Origin: Burkholderia sp. BCC1644 | GTDB taxonomy: Bacteria > Pseudomonadota > Gammaproteobacteria > Burkholderiales > Burkholderiaceae | Assembly (NCBI RefSeq): GCF_902833225.1 | Contig: NZ_CADFEI010000001.1 | Coordinates: forward strand, 558,001 to 622,000 | DNA: 64,000 nt | Direction: 5' to 3' | Part shown: in pieces, positions 16,938-25,722 of the stretch | How the letters are laid out: the number at the start of each line of letters is the position of its first letter | Numbering within the stretch: position 1 is the first letter of the stretch | Notes under the pieces: model-generated | Database searches by the model: none | What the model saw: only the letters and a program-made list of their open reading frames with translations | Told to the model about the DNA's origin: nothing | Program-made: the position numbers and the translations under genes

Positions 16938-18383
16938 TTATTGCACCGGCTCGGCCGACGGCATCGCGAACGTCCCCTGCAGCACGCTGCCGGTCGGTTC
17001 GTAAGCGCGTGCGAACAGCGTGAACGGCCGGCCGTCCGCCGGTGTCGGCAGCCAGTTCGATGCCGCCGCGCCGTCAGGACGTTCGGCCTGCAGCACGATG
17101 TCGATGCTGCCGTCCGGATTCACCGCGAGGCCGCGCGTGCGGCTGCTGATCTGATAGCGGCCGATCGGATTCGCATTCAGGAACTGGCCGTCCGGGTCGA
17201 CCGCATACAGCGACACCGACCAGAATGCCTTCGACGGAATGCCGCCCGGCGGCAGTCGCAACCGGTAACGCCGGCTGCCGCGCAGCGGCTGCGCTTGCGC
17301 GTCGCGGAAGGTGATCCAGTAATTCGCTTCGTCGCGGCTCACGCCGAGGATCCCCATTCCCATCGCGAGGGCCAGCGCGCGCAATGGATAGTCGCGTTGG
17401 TCCGTCGTGCCGAGCTTCGAGCCCGGCGGGTTGTAGTTGATCCAGCCATGCGACGCGGCCGCCGCGAGATAGGTCTTCACGAACTGCCGCTCGAGCGCCG
17501 GATAGGCGGCCGTCCACGATGCACGGACATCGTCGGGCAGCCGGTCCCACGAACACCCGGCACCGCAAATACCGATGCGGCGATAACGCTCGATCAGCGT
17601 GCGGTCATACGCGGGCGGCGGATCAAGCGCCAGCATCTGGTTCGCGATCGCGACGAAGTTCGCCGCATCGTCGGTTCGCGGCCGGATGCGTGCCGGGGCG
17701 TTCGCGTTCACCTCCGCGGCCGCAGCGACCGGCGTGATGCGAAAACCGTCCTGCACGGCATTGGCGGCCGAGAGATCGGCCGGCCCGTCGACCGCGACGC
17801 GCAAATTGACGTAGACGTCGTTGGACGGCGCACGGATCAGCGTGACGCCTTCCGGTACGCTGCCCTGCCAGCCGGGCCCCGCCAGCAGGTAGTGCTGCCG
17901 CCCGGTGCCGGTCGTGCGGTGGCCCGCGTAGAAGAACGTGTTCGAGTAGAAGTCGATCAGCGTCAGCACCGTATAGCGCGCCGCCGTATCGGGCGTATCG
18001 ATCGTCACCGGGCCGCGCGCGAGATCGATCCACGCGGTCGAATACAACGCGTCGACGATCGGTGAATTGGCCCAGCGGTCCTCGGGCGTCGCGATCTCGC
18101 GCGCGTGCGCGAACCGGTTCAGCGTCGTGCTGGTGCGCGCGCCGGCGGTTTCGAGTGCCGTCCAGCGGTACTGCGACAACTTGAAGAGCGGGAATGCGTA
18201 ATCGTACGCTTCGCGGATCAGCGCGCCGGTTGCGGGCTCGTCCGCATGCGCCTGCGCGACAGGCACGGCCAGCGCGACGAGCGCCGCGAAACGGGTGACG
18301 CCCTGCACGAGCGCGCGGCGGGTGAACGGAACATGGCGGGCAAACCGCGCCAGGCCTGATGGCTTGCGGGCAGACAGTGTCAT
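16938..18383 (-). CDS. DUF1254/DUF1214 domain-containing exported protein
   Basis: This is a 481-residue protein with an N-terminal export signal containing twin Arg (FTRRALVQGVTRFAALVALAV, cleaved near AHA). The DUF1254 domain covers about residues 60-190 (IREAYDYAFPLF, YRWTALETAGARTSTTLNRF, DTPDTAARYTVLTLIDFYSNTF). The DUF1214 domain covers about 360-470 (RYRLRLPPGGIPSKAFWSVSLYAVD, NANPIGRYQISSRT, NWLPTPADGRPFTLFARAY). Such proteins are common in proteobacteria, and their activity is unknown. Codon use is like its neighbours. It is convergent with hsaF and has no operon partner. Confidence 0.85.
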   Translation of the reverse strand: MTLSARKPSGLARFARHVPFTRRALVQGVTRFAALVALAVPVAQAHADEPATGALIREAYDYAFPLFKLSQYRWTALETAGARTSTTLNRFAHAREIATPEDRWANSPIVDALYSTAWIDLARGPVTIDTPDTAARYTVLTLIDFYSNTFFYAGHRTTGTGRQHYLLAGPGWQGSVPEGVTLIRAPSNDVYVNLRVAVDGPADLSAANAVQDGFRITPVAAAAEVNANAPARIRPRTDDAANFVAIANQMLALDPPPAYDRTLIERYRRIGICGAGCSWDRLPDDVRASWTAAYPALERQFVKTYLAAAASHGWINYNPPGSKLGTTDQRDYPLRALALAMGMGILGVSRDEANYWITFRDAQAQPLRGSRRYRLRLPPGGIPSKAFWSVSLYAVDPDGQFLNANPIGRYQISSRTRGLAVNPDGSIDIVLQAERPDGAAASNWLPTPADGRPFTLFARAYEPTGSVLQGTFAMPSAEPVQ

Positions 18384-18548
18384 ACGGATCCTCTGTCGGT
18401 GGCGGAGAGTGGCGCACCAGGCGCCGTCACCGAGCGTATCGGCGCCGCGCCGATACGGGATCGTCCGATCGTATGACTGCAGCGTTGCACGTGGATCGTG
18501 CCCGCTGCACCGGCAGGCGACCGACTCCCGCCACCGGTCGCGAGACGC

Positions 18549-18833
18549 TTACTTTCTTATCGCATTCACGGCACTCTTGAATGCCGTACCCGGCGTGAAC
18601 TTGACCGTCTTCACCGCGGCAATCTCGATGGCGTCACCGGTCGACGGATTCCTGCCGATCCGGGCCGCACGCTTTCCTTGCCTGAACGAGCCGAAACCGA
18701 TCAACTGAACGGTCCCGCCAGCCGCAACCGTGCTCGTAATCGTGTTGATTACCACGTCCACTGCCTCGGTAGCGGCGACCCTGCTCAAGCCAGTAGAAAA
18801 GACCACGGCTTCGACCAACTCTTGTTTATTCAT
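18549..18833 (-). CDS. HU-family histone-like DNA-binding protein
   Basis: This is a 94-residue nucleoid protein. It starts MNKQELVEAVVFSTGLS, has the dimer-core motif GFGSF at 46-50 and the DNA-intercalating arm with RNPSTG at 61-66, and ends NAIRK. HU bends DNA and acts as a dimer. The start has AGGAG 8 bases upstream. It is a paralogue of the usual hupB and has no obvious link to the catabolic genes. It may be an IHF-like accessory protein, but its arm and core are of HU type. Confidence 0.9.
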   Translation of the reverse strand: MNKQELVEAVVFSTGLSRVAATEAVDVVINTITSTVAAGGTVQLIGFGSFRQGKRAARIGRNPSTGDAIEIAAVKTVKFTPGTAFKSAVNAIRK

Positions 18834-19140
18834 CTGTGGCTCCTGCATTAATGGAAATGCCGATATTCGATTACCGGACTTGTTGTATCGGCGATGTCTC
18901 GTTAAAGCACGCGCCATGATTGCCTGCGACCGCCTCATCGACGATGTGTCGTTCGAGACGCACGGATCGCCGCCGAAAGCGGTCATTGGCAAGCTTGCAA
19001 GGCTGGACCGGAACGTCGCACGACGCGTCGTCCAAGCGGACCATATTGCGTCAATGGAAATCGGTACGCGACCCACCGTGCAGGCTGGTTCGCGACGGAG
19101 TTATCGCGCCCTTCCCCGTTCGCCAAAGGCATTGCACGAT

Positions 19141-19158
19141 TTTTCCGGATCCGGAAAA
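19141..19158. promoter_or_regulatory. Perfect 18-base palindrome upstream of porin gene
   Basis: TTTTCCGGATCCGGAAAA is fully self-complementary with no loop, so it suits binding of a symmetric dimer better than a hairpin. It lies about 340 bases upstream of the porin start. No matching family site is recognised. Confidence 0.45.
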
Positions 19159-19219
19159 TACTAGTGCTTTACGCATCACGCCATCGTGTGAAATCCTCCC
19201 CATAAATGGCGTTGCATGA

Positions 19220-19286
19220 GCGTATACACGAATATCGACAAGCGTCTTGACGCTCGATTCCACGTTATACATCGTCTCGTATACGC
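19220..19286. promoter_or_regulatory. Nested dyads in porin leader
   Basis: GCGTATAC (19220-19227) and GTATACGC (19279-19286) are perfect 8-base inverted arms, extended on both sides by GCAT and ATGC. Between them lies AGCGTC-TT-GACGCT (19241-19254). A -35-like CTTGACG is inside the inner dyad. This may be a regulated porin promoter or a folded leader RNA. Confidence 0.4.
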
Positions 19287-19496
19287 ATGATGCTTCTTGT
19301 CCAATGGCTCGCCGGAAGCAACGAATCTACGATTCAACACCATTATCACGAAGCCATTCAGAACGATGAAATCGCGCGAAGGTATTCAATCCCGCTCGCG
19401 CCCGGCTTCGCCTTCCAATCGAATCCCGCTTCTCACCCTCGGGTCACGCATCATTCGACGTCCGTCGGCCCGTCATCAATCAATAATGGAGACCCC

Positions 19497-20573
19497 ATGA
19501 AGTCATTCGCTCGCCGTGCGTCGCGCACGTCCGTCAAGCTGATCGCCGCGGCCGCCTGCGTGGCGGCTACGACTCCCGCCCATGCACAGTCGAGCGTATC
19601 GCTCTACGGTCAGGTCGACGAATGGGTCGGCGCGACCAAGTTCCCCGGCAGCGATCGTGCGTGGAACGTGAGCGGCGGCGGGATGTCGACGTCGTACTGG
19701 GGCCTGCACGGCGCCGAGGATCTCGGCGGCGGCTACAAGGCGATCTTCACGCTGGAAAGCTTCTTCCGCGCGCAGAACGGCCAGTTCGGCCGCTTCCAGG
19801 GCGACACGTTCTTCGCGCGCAACGCATACGTCGGCATCGATTCGCCGTACGGCACGGTGACGGCAGGCCGCCTGACGACGCACCTGTTCCTGTCGACGAT
19901 CCTGTTCAACCCGTTCTACGACTCGTACACCTTCTCGCCGATGGTGTATCACGTGTTCCTCGGCCTCGGCACGTTCCCGACCTACCCAAGCGATCAGGGT
20001 GCGGTGGGTGATTCGGGCTGGAACAACGCGGTGTCGTACGCGTCGCCTTCGTTCGGTGGCCTGAACTTCGGCGCGATGTACGCGTTCGGCAACCAGGCCG
20101 GCGACAACGGTTCGAAGAAGTGGAGCGCGCAGTTCAACTACGCGAACGGCCCGTTCGCGGCAACGGCCACGTATCAGTACGTGAACTTCAACAACGGCCC
20201 GCGTGACCTCAGCGCACTGGTGGCCGGCATGAAGAGCCAGGGCATCGCGCTGGTCGGTGCGACCTACGACCTGAAGCTCGTGAAGCTGTTCGGCCAGTAC
20301 ATGTACACGAAGAATGACCAGGTCGCGGGAAGCTGGCACGTGAACACCGCGCAAGGCGGCGTGTCGGTACCGCTCGGCGCGGGTAACGCGATGGCGTCGT
20401 ATGCATACTCGCGCGACGCGGGCGGCCTCGACCAGACGCGCCAGACCTGGGCCGTCGGCTACGACTATCCGCTGTCCAAGCGCACGGACGTCTACGCTGC
20501 GTACATGAACGACCGCATCAGCGGCCTGTCGAACGGCAACACGTTCGGCGCGGGCATTCGTGCGAAGTTCTGA
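19497..20573 (+). CDS. Gram-negative trimeric porin (OmpC/Omp32-like)
   Basis: This is a 358-residue outer-membrane porin. The signal peptide of about 31 residues ends TTPAHA. The mature protein begins QSSVSLYGQVDEWVG, the classic betaproteobacterial porin start, and ends in Phe (FGAGIRAKF). The constriction-loop area with FFARNAYVGIDSPYGTVTAGR is recognisable. The ATG at 19497 follows AATGGAGACC. It would allow diffusion of small hydrophilic solutes. It is not part of an operon. Confidence 0.92.
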   Translation: MKSFARRASRTSVKLIAAAACVAATTPAHAQSSVSLYGQVDEWVGATKFPGSDRAWNVSGGGMSTSYWGLHGAEDLGGGYKAIFTLESFFRAQNGQFGRFQGDTFFARNAYVGIDSPYGTVTAGRLTTHLFLSTILFNPFYDSYTFSPMVYHVFLGLGTFPTYPSDQGAVGDSGWNNAVSYASPSFGGLNFGAMYAFGNQAGDNGSKKWSAQFNYANGPFAATATYQYVNFNNGPRDLSALVAGMKSQGIALVGATYDLKLVKLFGQYMYTKNDQVAGSWHVNTAQGGVSVPLGAGNAMASYAYSRDAGGLDQTRQTWAVGYDYPLSKRTDVYAAYMNDRISGLSNGNTFGAGIRAKF

Positions 20574-20594
20574 TCGCAGCAATGTTCCGAACGT

Positions 20595-20636
20595 CCGGAA
20601 CCGGGGATCGCACGTGTTGCGTCATCCCGGTTCCGG
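20595..20636. terminator. Long hairpin after porin gene
   Basis: CCGGAACCGGGGAT (20595-20608) pairs with ATCCCGGTTCCGG (20624-20636), a 13-base stem with one bulged G, 22 bases after the porin stop. There is no T-run, so it may be a Rho-assisted or RNA-protecting 3' hairpin. Confidence 0.5.
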
Positions 20637-20862
20637 GCATGCCGAATGCAAGCCCGGCAATCTCGCCGCGCTTCTTGTCTCGGGATCGCGGTGCCCGGCA
20701 CGCTGTTCGCGGCTGCACGCGGCGGTGCGGCAGGCTCGCGCGCGGCGAGGTTCGTCGGCGCGGCGATTCAATTGACGGGCGCGGTGGTGTCGGCGATCAG
20801 CGTGCGGCAGGCAGCGTGACGCATCGCGTTCCTGCTACGCGCGACGGCGCCGCTCCACCGGC

Positions 20863-21105
20863 TCAGTGATGCTTCCCGCCATGCTTGCGCGCCCGATGCT
20901 CGGCGCGCTTCTGCAGCAGCGCCGGCATCAGCTCCTCGATGTACTGCCGCGCCTGCCCGCGCGTCACGATCTCGCTGAAGCGCTGGTGCGCCTTGTCCTG
21001 GCCGACCAGCGCCGCATGCGCTTTCCTCAGGATGTGCAGATACGCAATCAGGCTCGTGCCGTCGCGCACGGGCAGCGCGTCGCGCGGGTCCGGGGTCGTA
21101 CTCAT
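20863..21105 (-). CDS. Small basic protein coupled to phosphoesterase gene
   Basis: This 80-residue, His/Arg/Lys-rich protein of unknown function ends RAEHRARKHGGKHH. The middle reads SLIAYLHILRKAHAALVGQDKAHQRFSEIVTRGQ, probably helical. There is no signal peptide or known domain. Its start at 21105 overlaps the stop of the phosphoesterase gene as ATGA and is preceded by AAGGATCGG, so the pair is translationally coupled. It could be a small partner or regulator of the enzyme. Confidence 0.6.
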   Translation of the reverse strand: MSTTPDPRDALPVRDGTSLIAYLHILRKAHAALVGQDKAHQRFSEIVTRGQARQYIEELMPALLQKRAEHRARKHGGKHH

Positions 21106-22349
21106 GTTCCGATCCTTTGCGGACAATCCGTCCGGCACGTAGTCGTCACGAGCGCCAGCAGGTCGTTGGCGAGGCGGTCGCGATCGGTCAGCGGCGCAAC
21201 GCCGAACAGCCGCTCGAGCGTCGCGGCGACCGATGCATGGTCGTACGGCGTGTGGTCAACCTGCCCGGCCGCGACCCATGGCGAGATCACGATCGCCGGC
21301 ACGCGCACGCCGTACACGTCGAAGCCGAAGCCGCTCGCGTTCAGCGTCGCGGCCGCGCCGTCGTTCGGCGGCGGCGCGGCGCCCGGCTTGACCGAATCGT
21401 AGAAGCCGCCGTGCTCGTCGTAGACGATCACGAACAGGCTGCTGTTCCACACCGGCGAATTGCGGATCGCGTTGTACACGCGCGCGGCGAGCTGGTCACC
21501 GCCGGCCAGCCCGTCCATCGGATGCTGCGAGCTGCCGTTCTGATAGGTGCCGTGCACGATGTCGCCGTAGCCGGGCTCGATGAACGTGTAGCGCGCCGTG
21601 TAGCCGGCCGCGAGATCGGCTTCGAAATGCGCGAGATCGTCGACGTCGAAGAAGCTGATGCCCTTCAGCGATGCGACCTGCGGCACATGGCCGAGCGGAT
21701 CGCCGGTCTGGTCCTGGTAGATGCGCCAGTTGTCGTCGCCGAGCGCGCCGAAGATCGAGCCCTTCGGATAGGGAAAGCCGTCGAATGCGTCCCACCCGGC
21801 CATTTCTTCCTTGGTCGGCGAATGGTCAAGCCCGGCCGACGACGCGCCGTGCAGGAAGAAGCGGTTCGGCCAGGTCGGCCCCGGCATCGACGCATGCCAC
21901 GCGTCGCACAGCACGAACGCATTCGCGAGCGCGTACAGCGACGGCGCCTGCGTCGCGACGTCGACACCCTGCATGATCTTGCCCGCGTCTGCCGGCTGCG
22001 GCGGCGTGCCTTCCGAATGTGACGTCGCGTAATTCGACACGAAGCCGGAATTGGCGACCGGCGGATAGGCCTGCCCTTTCACGAACGGCACGCCCGCGCC
22101 GCAGAGCTGCTCGAGCACGTCGGTGAATTCGTGGCACGGGTCGGTCGGCATCCGGTCGGGCGCTCCGCCGCCGAACGGATAGACCGCGCCGCCATACGCG
22201 TTGCTGTTGCCCGGCGACGCGGCGACGATGTCGGGGTAACCCGACAGCGCGAACAGGTGATCGAAGGAGCGGTTCTCGAGCATCAGCACGAACACGTGCT
22301 GGATGCGGTCCTGAACGGACGGGGATGCGGGGGCTGCGTCTGCACTCAT
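21102..22349 (-). CDS. Phosphoesterase-family protein (phospholipase C / acid phosphatase type)
   Basis: This is a 415-residue hydrolase of the Phosphoesterase family. The N-terminal signature HVFVLMLENRSFDHLFAL (about residues 18-35) holds metal-binding Glu/Asn residues. DAWHASMPGPTWPNRFFLHG is typical of this family, and VIVYDEHGGFYDSV with VRVPAIVISPW carries the remaining metal ligands. Unlike classical PlcC/PlcN enzymes (about 700 residues with a Tat signal) it is short and has no signal peptide, so it may act in the cytoplasm or be exported by another route. The substrate is unknown. Confidence 0.85.
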   Translation of the reverse strand: MSADAAPASPSVQDRIQHVFVLMLENRSFDHLFALSGYPDIVAASPGNSNAYGGAVYPFGGGAPDRMPTDPCHEFTDVLEQLCGAGVPFVKGQAYPPVANSGFVSNYATSHSEGTPPQPADAGKIMQGVDVATQAPSLYALANAFVLCDAWHASMPGPTWPNRFFLHGASSAGLDHSPTKEEMAGWDAFDGFPYPKGSIFGALGDDNWRIYQDQTGDPLGHVPQVASLKGISFFDVDDLAHFEADLAAGYTARYTFIEPGYGDIVHGTYQNGSSQHPMDGLAGGDQLAARVYNAIRNSPVWNSSLFVIVYDEHGGFYDSVKPGAAPPPNDGAAATLNASGFGFDVYGVRVPAIVISPWVAAGQVDHTPYDHASVAATLERLFGVAPLTDRDRLANDLLALVTTTCRTDCPQRIGT

Positions 22350-22517
22350 GGCGCCTCCTGGCGTCGGGCGACGAATGTCCGGCGGGCACGATCGTTAGCG
22401 CGCTGAATGCGACTGAAGGGATTGAAAGCCGCGCGCGGGCCGCGAATTGCCGACGAGTGTACGACCGCGCCGCCCCGCGCGTAAAGCGTCGTACGAGCCG
22501 CGTCGCGGCATGCCCGT

Positions 22518-23417
22518 TCAGCCGTCGGCCGCTGCGGTTTGCAGCGTGACGACATCGCGCCGCGGCGGCGCGCCGAACATCCGCGCGTATTCGCGGCTGA
22601 ATTGCGACGCGCTTTCGTAGCCGACGCGATACGCGGCCGATTCCGCGTTCGCCGCGCCCGTCACCATCAGGTGCCGCGCTTCGAGCAGGCGCAACTGCTT
22701 CTGGTACTGCAGCGGCGTCATCGACGTCAGCGCCTTGAATTGCCGGTGAAACGCGGACGGGCTCATTTGCGCGACGGCGGCGAGTTCCTCGACGCGGACG
22801 GCCTCGGCGAACTGGCCGCGCAGCGCATGGATCGCGGCGACGACGCGCTGGGCGTGACCGTTGGCGAACACGACGCGCGAGACTTCGCCGCCGTGCGGGC
22901 CCGCGAGCAGCCAGTAGCAGATCTCGCGCATCACGAGCGGCGCAACGACCGGAATCGCGGCCGGCGTATCGAGCAGCCGCATCATCCGCAGCACGCAATC
23001 GGCGAGCGGCCCGCCGAAATCGGTCACGCAGACGCCATGCCCGATCGGGCCGGCCGCCTGCGCCGGCGCTGTGTCGAGCCGCTCGAGCACGTCGCGCATC
23101 ATCGCCAGGTCGAATTCGAGCACGATGCCGAGGAACGGTTCGGTCTCGCTGGCCTTCACGATGCGGCTCGTCGCCGGCATCTCGACGCTGACGACGAGCG
23201 CGCGGCCGGGCCCGTAGTCGTAGCGCCGGCCGCCGAACGTCGTCCACTTCGCGCCCTGCACGACGACGCACAGCGCCGGCTTCATGATCAGCGGCGCGGG
23301 CAGCCGTTCGCGGTTGGAACGCAGCAGGATCAACCCGTCGATCGCTGTCGCGAACCGGCGTTCGTCGCCCTGGTCGCCGGTCAGTCGTGCGACGCGTTCG
23401 ACCAGTTCGTCCGACAT
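22518..23417 (-). CDS. AraC-family transcriptional regulator
   Basis: This is a 299-residue regulator with an N-terminal AraC-type sensor domain (KPALCVVVQGAKWTTFGGRRYDYGPGRALVV, residues about 46-76) and a C-terminal double helix-turn-helix (VEELAAVAQMSPSAFHRQFKAL, then TGAANAESAAYRVGYESASQFSREYARMFG). It is divergent from an SDR gene at 23585, the usual layout for this subgroup of AraC regulators and their SDR target. Control of that SDR is inferred. Confidence 0.9.
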   Translation of the reverse strand: MSDELVERVARLTGDQGDERRFATAIDGLILLRSNRERLPAPLIMKPALCVVVQGAKWTTFGGRRYDYGPGRALVVSVEMPATSRIVKASETEPFLGIVLEFDLAMMRDVLERLDTAPAQAAGPIGHGVCVTDFGGPLADCVLRMMRLLDTPAAIPVVAPLVMREICYWLLAGPHGGEVSRVVFANGHAQRVVAAIHALRGQFAEAVRVEELAAVAQMSPSAFHRQFKALTSMTPLQYQKQLRLLEARHLMVTGAANAESAAYRVGYESASQFSREYARMFGAPPRRDVVTLQTAAADG

Positions 23418-23584
23418 GGTGCAGCCCTCCGTATCCCGATGTGCGGATGGTACACGCGGCGCCGCGCGCTTCGGGGCGGCCGGGCAGGATCAGGCAAGAA
23501 CGCAGCCGGTTCCGGCATTCAGCGGGCGCGTCGGCCGCCGTACGCTTGCGGCTGTCCGACACCGACCTCGACCAGGAGCACAGC

Positions 23585-24364
23585 ATGACTGCAGCACATT
23601 CCCCCGGTTCCGCCCCGAAAATCGCCATTGTCACCGGCGGCAGCCGCGGACTCGGCCGCAATACGGTGCTTCACCTCGCGCAGCGCGGCGTGCGAACGAT
23701 CTTCACATACCGCGCGAATCGCGCGGAAGCCGATCGCGTCGTCACACTGACCGCCGAAGCCGGGCAACCGGCGCTCGCACTGCCGCTCGACACCGGGGAA
23801 CCCGCCACGTTCGGCCGCTTCGCCGAACAGCTCCGCGACGCGCTTTCAGGCTGGGGCGCCGACCGTTTCGACTTCCTCGTCAACAATGCGGGCACCTCGC
23901 ATCACGCGCCGATCGCCGAGACGACCGAAGCCGATCTCGACGCGCTCTATCACGTGCACTTCAAGGGGGTGTTCTTCCTCACGCAGACGCTGCTGCCGCT
24001 GATCCGCGACGGCGGCCGCATCGTGAACGTGTCGTCGGGCCTCACGCGCGTCGCGTTGCCCGGCAGTGCGGCCTACGGATCGATGAAAGGCGCGGTCGAG
24101 GTGCTGACGCGCTATCTGGCGAAGGAGCTGGGGCCGCGCCGCATCGCGGTGAACGTCGTCGCGCCGGGCGCGGTGGCGACCGACTTCAGCGGCGGGATGG
24201 TGCGCGACAATCCGGAGGTCAACCGGCGCGTCGCGGAATGGACCGCGCTCGGCCGCGTGGGCGAACCCGACGACATCGGGCCGATGATCGCGTCGCTGCT
24301 GTCGGACGACAACCGCTGGGTCAATGCGCAACGCATCGAGGTGTCGGGCGGGATGGCGCTCTGA
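23585..24364 (+). CDS. SDR-family oxidoreductase, divergent from AraC regulator
   Basis: This is a 259-residue classical SDR. TGGSRGLG at about residues 17-24, NNAG at about 100-103 and the catalytic SSG with YGSMK are all present. The C-terminus is IEVSGGMAL. It is preceded by an AGGAG site. It is probably activated by the AraC regulator and probably unrelated to steroid use. The physiological substrate is unknown. Confidence 0.85.
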   Translation: MTAAHSPGSAPKIAIVTGGSRGLGRNTVLHLAQRGVRTIFTYRANRAEADRVVTLTAEAGQPALALPLDTGEPATFGRFAEQLRDALSGWGADRFDFLVNNAGTSHHAPIAETTEADLDALYHVHFKGVFFLTQTLLPLIRDGGRIVNVSSGLTRVALPGSAAYGSMKGAVEVLTRYLAKELGPRRIAVNVVAPGAVATDFSGGMVRDNPEVNRRVAEWTALGRVGEPDDIGPMIASLLSDDNRWVNAQRIEVSGGMAL

Positions 24365-24411
24365 GCGTTGACTTTCGCCGATCGGCCCGATACGATCGAT
24401 GCACTTTCAAG

Positions 24412-24450
24412 ACGCCCTCCCGGTCCGCCGGGAGGGCGTTTCGTTTTGGT
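24412..24450 (+). terminator. Intrinsic terminator after SDR gene
   Basis: A perfect 12-base stem, ACGCCCTCCCGG with CCGGGAGGGCGT around loop TCCG (24412-24439), is followed by TTTCGTTTTGG. This is the strongest terminator structure in the window and separates the SDR from the hydrolase gene. Confidence 0.88.
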
Positions 24451-24477
24451 TCCCCAACCAGACGGAAACGACTTGAA

Positions 24478-25287
24478 ATGAACCCGATCGACATCTCTCC
24501 CGCCGCCAGACCGGCCGGCAACCACGACGGCCTCGGCTACCTGCGGCACGGCACGGGCCCCGAACGCGTGATGGTCCTGCACGACTGGCTCGGCGACGCG
24601 ACGAACTACGCGGCGGCGCTGCCGTATCTCGACGAAACGGCCTTCACGTACGTGTTCGTCGACCTGCGCGGCTACGGCGCCTCCCGGCATCTGAGCGGCA
24701 CGTACACGATCGACGAAATCTCGGCCGACTGCCTCGCACTCGCGGATCGTCTCGGCTGGCAGCGCTTCCACGTGATCGGCCATTCGATGACCGGCATGGC
24801 GACGCAGCGGATCGCGGCCGATGCGCCGTCGCGCATCAAGAGCGCGATCGCCGTGTGCCCGGTGTCGGCGGCCGGCAACCGCCTGGGCGACGACGCGCGC
24901 GCATTCTTCGCGAGCACGACGGTCGACGACGACGCGTTTCGGCGGCTCGTGCGATTCGTGACGGGGGGATTGTCGGCGCGCTGGGCCGACCTGAAGCTGC
25001 GGCAGAACCGCGAACGCGTGGCGCAGGGTTGCCGGCTCGCGTATCTCGACATGCTGACGGGCACGGATTTCGTCGACGACATCCGCGGGCTCGACACGCG
25101 CTTTCTGGTGATCGTCGGCGACAAGGATCCGGGGCTCGACGCGGCGGCGATGCGGGCGACGTTTCTCGCCTGGCATCCGGACGCCCGACTCGTGAGGATA
25201 CCGAATTGCGGGCATTACCCGATGCAGGAATGTCCGCCGTACTTCGCGATGATCGTCGAGGATTTCCTGCGGGACGCGGCCGCCTGA
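24478..25287 (+). CDS. Alpha/beta-hydrolase
   Basis: This is a 269-residue serine hydrolase. The nucleophile Ser103 lies in VIGHSMTG, with a likely acid in VIVGDKDPGLD (about residue 218) and His in NCGHYPMQE (about residue 243). The oxyanion area is HDWLGDATNY. It resembles the wide group of esterase, lactonase and haloperoxidase-like proteins; nothing points to one substrate. A terminator lies in front of it, so it has its own promoter or is read at low level. Confidence 0.85.
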   Translation: MNPIDISPAARPAGNHDGLGYLRHGTGPERVMVLHDWLGDATNYAAALPYLDETAFTYVFVDLRGYGASRHLSGTYTIDEISADCLALADRLGWQRFHVIGHSMTGMATQRIAADAPSRIKSAIAVCPVSAAGNRLGDDARAFFASTTVDDDAFRRLVRFVTGGLSARWADLKLRQNRERVAQGCRLAYLDMLTGTDFVDDIRGLDTRFLVIVGDKDPGLDAAAMRATFLAWHPDARLVRIPNCGHYPMQECPPYFAMIVEDFLRDAAA

Positions 25288-25391
25288 GCGTTGCGCACGC
25301 GCGGCGGCCGGTAAAGGCGGGGTTGGCCGCCGCGGCATGACAGCGCCGCCGGCGACCGGCGAACGGCATGCAACGTGCCGTTCATCCGGTT

Positions 25392-25413
25392 CGTCCGGCC
25401 GCGTGGCCGGACG
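25392..25413. terminator. Hairpin in the convergent hydrolase / IF-1 gap
   Basis: A perfect 9-base stem, CGTCCGGCC-GCGT-GGCCGGACG, is followed by GGTTTC on the plus strand. It lies between two converging genes and may act on both strands. The T-run is poor. Confidence 0.5.
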
Positions 25414-25458
25414 GGTTTCGACCAGGTGCGCGATGTGCCGCGCACCGATCGTGGCCGC

Positions 25459-25722
25459 TTAACGGCGCGGCTGCCCGGTTCGCGGCGGACGCGGGGAATT
25501 CGCGTCCTTGTGCCGGAAGTTGATACGGCCCTTGGTCAGGTCGTACATCGACAGTTCCAGCGTCACACGGTCACCCGCGAGAATGCGGATGTGGTTCTTG
25601 CGCATGCGGCCCGACGCATACGCGCCAACCACCACGCCGTTTTCCAGCGTGACGCGATATTTGCTGTCCGGCAGCACTTCGTCGACGATCCCGTCGAGTT
25701 CCAGCAGTTCTTCTTTTGCCAA
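25459..25722 (-). CDS. infA: Translation initiation factor IF-1
   Basis: This is an 87-residue single OB-fold protein. It starts [29 protein letters not shown] and carries the [29 protein letters not shown] core, then a Burkholderia-type tail of about 15 residues rich in Pro and Arg. IF-1 binds the 30S A site during initiation. The start is TTG at 25722 with GGAGGAATT just upstream. Burkholderia also has a 72-residue IF-1 in the ribosomal-protein operon, so this is the second, longer copy. It sits near a cold-shock gene, which hints at stress expression. Confidence 0.93.
   Translation of the reverse strand: MAKEELLELDGIVDEVLPDSKYRVTLENGVVVGAYASGRMRKNHIRILAGDRVTLELSMYDLTKGRINFRHKDANSPRPPRTGQPRR

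Larger units (their letters stand above)
18834..19496. other. 663-base gene-free region upstream of HU and porin genes
   Basis: No credible coding sequence was found; the open frames here lack Burkholderia-like codon use and start-site signals. The region is less GC-rich than its surroundings and rich in dyads (listed separately). It must hold the promoters of the HU gene (minus) and the porin gene (plus). Confidence 0.5.

Noticed and set aside
19141..19158. Intrinsic terminator at the 18-base palindrome
   Set aside because: The palindrome has no loop and no following T-run, and no gene ends nearby on either strand. It is better seen as a protein site.
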